From NCBI GenBank assembly GCA_027704905.1, contig CM051002.1, positions 11,441,947-11,505,946 of the forward strand: a DNA stretch of 64,000 bases. Reading direction: 5' to 3'. The notes beneath the pieces were generated by a model. It saw nothing but the letters and a program-made list of their open reading frames with translations. It had not been told where the DNA came from and did no database searches. A program made the translations under genes and the position numbers. Numbering within the stretch: the first letter of the stretch is position 1; each line of letters begins with the position of its first letter. Origin of the DNA: Muraenolepis orangiensis (lineage: Eukaryota > Chordata > Actinopteri > Gadiformes > Muraenolepididae). Shown in pieces: positions 42,090 to 64,000 of this stretch.

Positions 42090-42145
42090 AGTTTCACTCA
42101 CTCCTTATACTTGTGTAAACTGTGACAATAAACTTGACTTGACAA
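42090..42145 (+). repeat. Retroelement-like tail carrying the ccdc65 poly(A) signal
   Basis: TTGTGTAAACTGTGACAATA followed by AACTTGACTTGACAATAC. The 'GTGACAATAAACTTGACTTG' form is a common fish retroelement end. It also contains the first AATAAA after the ccdc65 stop. Confidence 0.5.
42127..42132 (+). terminator. Poly(A) signal of ccdc65
   Basis: AATAAA 147 bases after the stop codon. A second AATAAA lies at 42225-42230, still before the fkbp11 stop. Confidence 0.7.
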
Positions 42146-42257
42146 TACAATTCTTGCTTGGGTGGATTTGTTTGTCAACAGGATCGCCTGTTGACTGTCT
42201 ATTATGTGTTATTAAGCATTTTAAAATAAAGAAAAACGCATTTAATGTTTAGGGTAT

Positions 42258-42263
42258 TTTATT
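42258..42263 (-). terminator. Poly(A) signal of fkbp11
   Basis: TTTATT on the + strand (AATAAA on the minus strand), about 23 bases below the fkbp11 stop codon. The convergent ccdc65 and fkbp11 transcripts therefore end within about 150 bases of each other and may overlap. Confidence 0.55.
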
Positions 42264-42285
42264 TAAATAATACTGTTGCTGGTGG

Positions 42286-43856
42286 TTACTTCTTCTTGCT
42301 CTTCTTGTCCTTTGGCTTCTTCTTGCTCTGCGACTGAGCGTTGGCCTTTTTATAGAGATAAATTCCTACCAAGCCGAGCAGAGTGGGAACTAGGGCGAGA
42401 CACACCATGGGAAACACATCATTCACCATCTTCTGCCATGGCGTCTGCTGCTTGAGGGACACAATCTCCACTTCAAACTCCAGAGCCGCATCACCTAGGA
42501 CGAGACATGAGTCAGTTGGAGTGGGTTGTGCGTGTGTGTGAATGGTGTGTTTGTTAGGTAGCTTACCTGGAATGGTCGGGGGATATCCTTTTTTTCCATA
42601 CGCAAGGTGTGATGGAATAGTGGCCTTGATTTTTTGTCTATGTAATAAAAAACAAAAGAATAACAAATAACTTTTCAATCGAATTAATATTCTTATATGA
42701 AAAATACTGAAAATATTATAATTAGTTTTAATGTTTTAATTACACAGTAAATCTTTCACAGCTTGTTTTACCATATCTAACTTACCCTTCACAGACACCA
42801 ACTAAGCTTTGCTCCAAACCTGATTGGGATACATCAGATTAAGGAAAGTCACATGGCAAAGCAATAACAGGCCTGCACGCTGGATTCATGCATATACAGC
42901 AAATGTTTTTTACCAGGAATAACATTCTTCTTTCCGAGCTCCACAAAAAGGGGGTCCCTGGAGAGGGATGAATCGATCACCTTGCCGTCCATAAGTTTAC
43001 CCTGTCAAAAAAAGCATGTTCAGTGGACTTACCTTTGTATTAATGTTATGTATTATTATTGGTATTCATTTGTTCAGAATTACTACTAGTGGTGGTAAAA
43101 CAGATCAACATGTTGTGGGCATTCCCTGGAGCGTGGACTATAGCGTGGTCTACAGAGCAGAGCTAAATGCTGACGTGTTGCACTCATCAGGGGTAATCTG
43201 GCATGTGAAAGAAGCGTTTTGTCAACGAGGATACAAAGTAATCCGAATGACGAGAACGCAAAGCATGCGATTTACTGCGTATTGTAAATCGTTTCTGCCT
43301 ATTGCGCTGTCTCTTAAATAAATGCGAATGTGTATTTGCAAATGTGCATAAATAATCCAGATGTTTTCGCACGGTTGTGTGCATGTAGGCTACGCTGCCA
43401 CATACACAACAATGAAAGCGTTCGTCGTCACTTGACAGCTTTGGGAAACAATGAACTTGGTTTATTCGTTATTCGTTTAGCTCAGCAAAAATATAAATGT
43501 ATAGAGATAAAAGTAAAATCCCACGGTGTCAATAATCCGTGGGTTTGTTTCTTACCGTGTAGTGGATTTGCAGAGTGTCTCCCATTGCTGAACGTACCGA
43601 GCATGTTTCGGGATTAATCTAGGAACCAAAAAGTCCAAAACTTACTCGTTGCTGCATTTTCAATGAATCAGCCAGTGGAGAGAATACACAACTTCTTCCA
43701 GATGTTGCGGCAGTAGAGGGTTGTTACATGGTTACAATGTCCGAGGCTACTTACCAAGGTTTCCACAATTAATTCCTCGATTGCATTTGGTTCTTCTTGT
43801 GTTAACACGCAATTAACGGTGGCAAGCAATACCAATATAATCACCCCTGACTTCAT
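42286..43856 (-). CDS. fkbp11: Peptidyl-prolyl cis-trans isomerase FKBP11
   Basis: Six exons on the minus strand: 43755-43856, 43556-43618, 42914-43001, 42786-42819, 42567-42637 and 42286-42494, giving 188 aa. Order: a cleavable signal peptide (MKSGVIILVLLATVNCVLTQ), an FKBP domain (GDTLQIHYTGKLMDGK, DPLFVELG, VIPGLEQSL, IPSHLAYGKKGYPP), a transmembrane helix (VCLALVPTLLGLVGIYLY) and a Lys-rich cytosolic tail ending KDKKSKKK. This is the layout of human FKBP11 (201 aa), an ER membrane prolyl isomerase of secretory cells linked to translocon-associated folding. The isomerase reaction is family knowledge. The start is fixed by the signal peptide. It is convergent with ccdc65 and divergent from arf3. 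Confidence 0.94.
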
Positions 43857-45173
43857 ATCAAAAGCGTAACGTGTGGAAACCCACGACCATAAAACTTATA
43901 TTCGGCTGTTGTAGCGACTTCAGAGAAGGGGGGGGGGACGTGTGTACTAAATAGGCCTACGCCGGTCTCTAATGGTGGACGGCGGGTCAAAGGAGCTGCC
44001 TTGCTTACCGCAGGTAAGCCTAGTGCTGATGTGTTGTTAGATGTCACTGATTACGGGTATATGGCCGCGGACGTTATCCCGATACACGAATCGCCTTGAC
44101 GTGACCAAGTCAAACATCTCTCCAGCAGCACCCGTAGGCTGTGGGTGGGTAAACTCGTCCACAGGCGTTCTTGGCTCACTACCTATAGGCTTGGACGGGA
44201 TGCTCCAAATTAGCGTTATTGGTGAGAGAGAGGGGGCGGGATTCAGTTACACGGGTTTAGATGCGAGGACCGGGAATGACTTCTGATCGAATGATAACCG
44301 TTTCCGTTACAGATTTCGGTCGGTGATCGCTTTGCCAAATTATTCGTAAAAAAAACCCTCCATATGTATTTTCATTGTCGTCGTCGTTGTTGCTCTTGCA
44401 GTGGTCGTATTGTTCACGCTCCGGGGACTGTTAACCTGCTCACCCGGCTCATGGACAGTAGGAGAACGGATATTGCGTTGGGAAAGACCAGGGTAAACGC
44501 TAGAGTCCAGTGTTCTCTCCCGGGCTGTACGGTGGGCGGAACACGGAAGTCTCGCAGTTACCTTTCATGAGCTCATAGGGGCGTTGTTGCAATCCCGACG
44601 AATGAGATGCGATGAGATGAGAGAATAATATACTTTTGTCGTATGACGCTTGGGATATGCGGTCAGATATTTCATATGAATAATAGGCTACTACACACAA
44701 TCTGTGTGACCGTGTTTGTGTAATTGACCATCTTAAAACAGATTTCGAAAAATATATACTGTACATTTTATTAAATTAGTTGGATCTCTGAATGACATTT
44801 TTCTTGTCGGGAACCAGGTCACAAACAGATTTTGATCTAATCACGTGTAGATAGACAGAGACTTTGCGTAGCCTATTAGTCTACAGACCAACTTGGGGAG
44901 GCTGAGCTGAATACAAAATAATATATTATGATAATTCAGCAACACATTTGTGCTGTGCATGCATTTCCTAAGGAACATATTTGAACAAGTGTCAAACAAT
45001 TTTAAGATAAGTTTCAGTCAACCTTATATCTATCTATCTATCTGCCTTAAGGAAATAGTGTGAACAACGCCTGCACTTGCTCAATGTGTCTATGGGGCGC
45101 ATGGAGGAAAGGTACACACTTATACAAAGCCAATTGTATTTCAATTGACAATTGTTTTTTCTGGTAACACTGT

Positions 45174-45803
45174 TATTTTGAGTAGTTACCAGGAAACAAA
45201 CAGGGAAAGAAAGAGGAACTAACTGCTAGTGAACCATTAGTTAATCTCCTTTCTCCTTTCATAGTGGCTTAATGATTAGTTCATTAATACACGAGTGAGG
45301 AACGAATCAGGAACGACTTGATAATCGACAAATCAGTTATTAATTATTAATATTATTAATAATTGACAGATAATCTATTAATCATTTATTATGTCCTTGC
45401 AAATTCCATATGGAGGACTATATAGTAGAACTCTGAACCTACTCAGTATAATGCACAACTTGAGTGGCCACAAAAAGTAATCGAAGATAGCCTAATGATT
45501 AAGTAATCAGGGACTACTTAGTAAATATGTATCACTTAACTTGAGGTGCACAAAAACAGTAAATGTTTAATTAATTAGTCATTTATCTGACGTTACTAGT
45601 TGTGTGCCGTTCAACGGCTTGTTCAGAGTTAATAAAAAACGACTCATGCAGAAAGTGGTCCGATCGATTCACGGAAATCCATGAACTAATGAATAGGCCG
45701 ACCAAATGAAGTGAGTATTTGCGAAGAACTTATGAACGATGCGTCAATTTGACGAGTCGTTCCTGAGTCGTTCCTCCCTCGTTTGGTAACTATTCAAAAT
45801 GTA
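45174..45803. mobile_element. Inverted-repeat (MITE-like) element
   Basis: Ends are inverted: ATTTTGAGTAGTTACCA at ~45175-45191 and its complement TGGTAACTATTCAAAAT at 45784-45800. A second inverted pair lies inside: ACGAGTGAGGAACGAATCAG (from ~45290) against the complement of 45755-45782. The centre is AT-rich with TTATTAA units. No transposase is present. This fits a non-autonomous DNA transposon; target duplication is not clear. Confidence 0.55.
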
Positions 45804-46734
45804 TTCATCTTGTTATTGTAGAGGGTCACCGTTCCCCCCCCCCCCGCTCCCAGGACAGCTTCCCATGATATACCCCACCCCCTTAAATAAAAGGGCGGAA
45901 GGGGCGTTCCAAATACGTGCTATCGCGAGATCCACATTACCCCCTCCGCCATCGTCTGCAAAATATCGTGATATCATCGTATGCGGCTTATTTCAGCGAG
46001 GGTAAGTGTCCATCATCATTCCAATAAACGTTAGGTAACTCAAAGGTTAAAACGAAAAATCGACAGTAGTATGCATTTGTAAGATTTGAGGTGCGTATTC
46101 TAGTAGGCTTGCTGGAGGAGGGCCAGGAGACCGCTGGGAGTAGTAGTGTGTCATTTGATCTCATGAGCGGATGAGTCGGGTGCAACATCATGACATGGGG
46201 TGCTCGCACTGTCAACAATTTTTGCGAATACATCCTAGAAAGAGATGCGATGTTGCCCCTGTCGCGGTTGATATTGTGATCAATTGATACTCTGAAATAT
46301 TTAGAAAAATGCTATTTACAATGTTATCGAGAATGCTGTTAACTGGAGTATTTCGCCTACCTGTCAATGGTCAGGACTGATACTAGAGCTCAATTAGCAT
46401 CGTGAATGGTCAAGCCGAGGGCCCTCTCTACAATGACAATAAAGACCCTACCAACAACAACCATACGAAAAACCTAACGAGTATAACATGCGTTTCTGTC
46501 GCGCTGTTATTCAACACTTTCAGGACCATGGAAAGGTCTTTTGATAGCATCACGCCGAGAGAACCAGTTCCTCATTTTCAGCCAGATAGTTTAGTTCACC
46601 GCATCTGCTGGTGGGACGATTTAAGCAATTTTTTAAAGTAGTTTTTAGAATACATTTGTAACTAAAAGCCTTCATGGTAAGGTATTCACCACTAACATGC
46701 ACTCTGGTTAGATGCCAAATTATTTTCGCTGTAC

Positions 46735-46795
46735 TGTACTGCTGTGCAATGACAGTACATTTGAATCTAATCTAATCTAATCTAATCTAATACAA
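46735..46795 (+). repeat. (TCTAA)n retroelement tail
   Basis: GTGCAATGACAGTACATTTG then AATCTAATCTAATCTAATC. This is a GTGCAATGACA end with a pentanucleotide tail, like other fish retroelement ends. Confidence 0.55.
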
Positions 46796-46969
46796 TCTAT
46801 CACCAAATAATGGAGACATATAGGCATGCCATTTGCATGGTAGAAGTACCTATGTGTTTCAGAAAAGTAGACTGTGGTGTGCGTTGGAGCAATAAAGGCC
46901 CTGAAACAGTCAGCATGTTGTCAGAGGCCTGAGAGTCCTGGAGTCATACATGCCATTTATATGCATGCA

Positions 46970-47107
<138 letters not shown>

Positions 47108-47289
47108 CATGTGGTATGCATACTGCATTCATGTCACCAACCAAATCCAGGCCTCCAAGCTTCTAACTTGTGATTGTTTGCCTTTTTTTTAGTTCTTCTT
47201 CCTAGTTTTTACCAAGAAGTCGATTGGAGAAACAAAACCTTGCCGGAAGAAAAGTTGTATTAGAATTTTGGAAGCACCTCGTCGAAATC

Positions 47290-48309
<1,020 letters not shown>

Positions 48310-48539
48310 ATATCTTAATGAGGAGAACCAGCAGGAGTCGACACTTTTTTGGGAAGGCGGGGGGGGGGTTGGGGGGGCTGGGCGGAATAAGGATGAGGCA
48401 GGTTTGTGAAGAGAATGGTCATATTTAGAGTTTCTTTTGGAAAACAAAAGATCATATGTGTTATTCACATATACATTTATTTATGAAGTCAAATACACAC
48501 ATTAACATAAACAACCCACATCAGACACTTGCTTTTCCG

Positions 48540-48622
48540 GTGTCCACCTGTGTCCAGGGGACCACCTGTGTCCAGGGGACCACCTGTGTCCAGGTGACCA
48601 CCTGTGTCCAGGGGACCACCTG
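48540..48622. repeat. 18-bp minisatellite in the arf3 3'UTR
   Basis: About four copies of CCACCTGTGTCCAGGGGA. The third copy has GTGA in place of GGGA. Each unit contains a CACCTG E-box-like hexamer. Confidence 0.9.
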
Positions 48623-50033
48623 TGACGCTGACTACGACCTTTTAAGCTAACTACTGTTAATATGAAGCTGCTCTTCCTGCCTCTTATTTTCTCTTGGGTT
48701 TATTCACAAGAGGCTGGGAACAATTATGTGCTGTCTCTGTGTCACGTCATCAGCACTTTATTCCTCAGTGCTTGTGCGTACTCATTATTTTGTGGGCAAT
48801 GGTGATGCACTTTGATACTCAGATGCACGTGTGAGTGTGTTTTTATTTCTGTGCGCTTATTATTATGACGCTATTATTGGCAACTTAATCACAACTCTCT
48901 ACAGCCGAAGCCAGGAATTGTATTGAGAACAAAACAACCCGCTTCTGTTCCCTGAGTGCTTCGTAACCTGCCATGTGTGCGGCTTGTAGAACGTTTGCTC
49001 CCATGAGTGACTTTTTAAATGTGATTTTTGGTTTTCTCTCGAAACTGCTTAGACACGTGTTTTACCCTCAAATACATTATTAAATGTATCAGGACACATC
49101 GTGGTCTATCTACCCTTGGTTCATAAGTGTTGCTAACTGCTGTACACAGGCAGGTTAAATCGTCTGGTGACAATATTCATCCAGATACGCCAAGGTGTAT
49201 GGACGCAAAGGGATTACACACACTATCTCACACTCACACGTCCACACACTTAAGTGCAAGTTGGTGTGGAATATATGTGGAAGCCAGCTGTATCAATATG
49301 TGCTCACTTTGGCTTTATTATTTGGGGAGAATAATTGATCCCCCTTGACAGTTGTTATTGTTGAATGTTCATATATTTGAATAGGATAATGCTAAATGGA
49401 TGTTAACATTTATTTGCCATTGATATCTTTGGTTATTTCAGTTGTGCCTCTGTATGTAAAAAGCCAGCAGGGTAGGAGACAGTACGTGTTGCATTGCAGT
49501 GTTAATTACCACACCAGAAATGTACCATCCGCAGGACGGGGACACTAATACACTAATACCAGCGTAACCACAGAATTCTTTCAATGGAAGTATTTATTTG
49601 TGTCATAAAAGTACAATAGATTGAATAGTATGCAGCTTATTACTGTAAGCATACTTTATACAGGTCACAAGCGAATCGGTTCAGTGTTTGAATTCAGCAT
49701 CTAATATGGTTTGTATTGGATTTCATTGAGTCTTTGGTTGCCCTTCAAGGACTGGTTTTGGTGGATACGGCAAATAAGTCTTTCCTTGTATCTCGCTTTG
49801 CAAAAAAAATGTTCAGTTATATTTCATTGTAGAAACTTTGTTGTTTTTAGAGTGAACCAATTGTAGATGTGTATGTGAAACGATGATAATCAAAATAGCT
49901 CTTGATTCATTATGTACTGTTGAAGTTGGTTTAGTGGAGAAGATGGGGATAATGATGGAGACAACGTTTCAATGCTGGATGCATGGACAGATATGTATTC
50001 GATGTAACAAAACAAAATCCTGCTGTACTGAAA

Positions 50034-50039
50034 AATAAA
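50034..50039 (+). terminator. Poly(A) signal of arf3
   Basis: AATAAA 1.7 kb after the stop, followed within 40 bases by T-rich and GT-rich sequence. Nearer canonical signals are not evident. Confidence 0.45.
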
Positions 50040-50045
50040 CCACTT

Positions 50046-51540
50046 TTCTTTATGGGTTGTCTTCATCTGCTTTGTGTGAACATTTATTTCATTCCACTAG
50101 TTCGCTGGAGGACGGGTGGTCAACCAAGTACTGTCACAGAGTGCGTCTGCTGTAGCTGTCTTTCACCACAAGAGGTCAGGCTACAACATTATCCAATACA
50201 AATATTTACAATAAAGTTAGGGACATTCAAATTGCATGGGAAACGTTGTATTACAATTGTAATTGTGTTGTCTATCAATGGCAATGGCCTATGCATCAAA
50301 GTTAAAGAAAAAATGGTCGAAAACACTGGTAATAAGTGTTGACATAGTCCCGGTATTGTAGGAGAAAGTGTATTGATAAGTGTGTGGCCTGTTATTCACC
50401 CCGGGTATATAAAGCTGAAAACATGTTCCAGCTTCCTTGAAGGCTAGTGAAATATTAACCATTTGATTTTGGCAACACTCACATTGCATTGTCTGGGAGT
50501 CCATTCCTTCTCACTTTATTTCGTAATGTCTCCACTGGATCCAAGATGTCCAAGATTGGTTTGTTGTGGACCTTGTTTCTATAGGTTTAAGTCAGGGTAG
50601 GGTGGGTAGGGTTGTGTAAGAGCAGGGAAACAGACTGGGGCTGCAGGACAGTCCAGTTTCCTCAGGGCCGTCTGGCTGGTTCATCCACTTTTACAGACAT
50701 GCCGTGTTTGTGTAACAGCTCAAGTGACAACCCAACCAGGGAGACAAAAGACAAAAACAATATTTTTTTGTTATGCACCCAACTAATAATTAGTCGGCAT
50801 TTGAAATAGGAGCCCATTTCCTGCTGTTCTATTCTTAAGACAATGTGTTCTTTAGCCCTCCGACTGTTCTTTATCTCAGAACACTGTAGGCCTATATATG
50901 ATTATTAGGTTTAATGATGAGGTTCATGGTTTGATATAGCTGGAACAAGCTATCGTGTAGGCCTAGCCAAGTAACTCAAACAATGTTTACTATATGCCAT
51001 AACTTAACCTAACCCTAACTTTTGAAAAATATACCCGCGCTACAGTCGGACTGCTGGAAGGCCATAGTGTGTAAATATAGTAAAAAAAAAAGGTCCTACA
51101 AAATTCCAAACATTTAGAAAAATATTAGGCTATTGTTCCTTTGTTATAAATAATGAATTGATTCAGACACGCTTCCAAACGTTATGCAATTGTCTTAAGG
51201 CTAAAACCACACATACATTTTCAGTGTGACTGTGTTGTTGTTGTTGTTTTGGTTGTCGTCCGCAATGGATCAAAATATGTTTTGCAGACATTGCGTGATC
51301 TCGTTCTCGTTGACTCGCCTTGTGAGATAAACGTGTGCCAAGCCCAGTATGATAAGCTGGTCAAACAGCGCAACGCAGTTGAAAAACAGACGCTCCTACT
51401 TGTGATTGGTCGGAAACACGGCGCCAATCATTGCAGCTGTAGTGATTTTTACGCACGCACAGACTGTACGCTACGGGCTCCCAGCACTGTGTCCGACCGT
51501 AGCGCTCCCCAGTATATAGTTTATAGCAAGGTTAGACTAT
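50046..51540. other. arf3-erbb3 intergenic region
   Basis: No exon recognised. The last 300 bases rise in GC content toward the erbb3 promoter. Confidence 0.5.
51510..51520 (+). promoter_or_regulatory. Possible TATA element of erbb3
   Basis: AGTATATAGTTTATAG about 195 bases upstream of the erbb3 ATG, in a locally GC-rich setting. Suggestive only; no transcript start is known from sequence. Confidence 0.3.
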
Positions 51541-51706
51541 TATGTTGGAATATTGAAAGTATTCAAGACAAATTTGAACAACGTTGTGGAAATACAACAA
51601 ACAACATGGGCTCTCTCTGACCAAATTGAACGCATTGATTTTCTTGGAGAAACTCGGAAGAACTCATGGTTGTACTTTGCGTAAAACCGCATTTATTTGG
51701 ATAAGA

Positions 51707-64000
<12,294 letters not shown>

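Larger units (their letters stand above)
48310..50045 (+). other. arf3 3' untranslated region
   Basis: About 1.7 kb from the stop to AATAAA at 50034-50039. It includes a G-rich stretch (48351-48385) and an 18-bp minisatellite (48540-48622). No coding exon. Confidence 0.55.

Noticed and set aside
42286..42678. 130-aa continuous minus frame ending in the fkbp11 tail
   Set aside because: It reads through the 42495-42566 intron. The spliced model keeps the FKBP domain intact and uses good donor and acceptor sites.
48540..48622. CRISPR-like direct repeats
   Set aside because: The units are contiguous with no unique spacers, in the 3'UTR of a vertebrate gene. It is a minisatellite.

Overview
The window is from a ray-finned fish, most likely a teleost. 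It holds spliced vertebrate genes with GT-AG introns. It also holds very long dinucleotide microsatellites, a 5'-truncated non-LTR retrotransposon with target-site duplications, and many short 3' tails of other retroelements. I cannot name the species from the sequence. I rebuilt every gene model by joining open frames at splice sites and by comparing the proteins with remembered vertebrate families.

Layout, left to right. 1-4363: no gene, only microsatellites and a small tandem duplication. 4364-6230 (+): ankrd33, a photoreceptor-type ankyrin repeat protein. 7535-12019 (+): acvr1b, the type I activin/nodal receptor kinase, with a long 3'UTR. 15541-16388 (+): truncated, broken LINE. 18187-21506 (-): prkag1, the AMPK gamma-1 subunit. 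23769-26393 (-): a Rheb-family GTPase, rhebl1 by position. 29962-34096 (+): ikzf4 (Eos), with a 3'UTR of about 2.8 kb. 37031-37557 (-): decayed, intron-bearing relic of rps26. 38051-39280: tandem duplication of a roughly 0.6-kb segment. 39482-41980 (+): ccdc65/drc2, a nexin-dynein regulatory complex subunit. 42286-43856 (-): fkbp11, an ER membrane prolyl isomerase. 47290-48309 (+): arf3. 51707 to beyond the right end (+): erbb3, with 27 exons visible and the C-terminal tail cut off by the window edge.

All these genes have human counterparts on 12q13. The fish order places in 64 kb what human spreads over three sub-blocks: ANKRD33-ACVR1B, PRKAG1-RHEBL1 with CCDC65-FKBP11-ARF3, and IKZF4-RPS26-ERBB3. 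The IKZF-ERBB linkage is kept, but ccdc65, fkbp11 and arf3 sit inside it, and the RPS26 slot beside ikzf4 holds only a pseudogene. The prkag1/rheb-like pair puts an AMPK subunit next to an mTORC1 activator, as PRKAG2-RHEB does elsewhere in human.

These are independent single-promoter eukaryotic genes, and I see no operon, CRISPR array or defence island. The most useful observations are the rps26 relic in its ancestral position, the tandem duplication upstream of ccdc65, the LINE with clean 13-bp target duplications, retroelement tails lying at splice or polyadenylation sites, a (GT)n array that starts at a 5' splice site in prkag1, and pseudokinase changes in erbb3.
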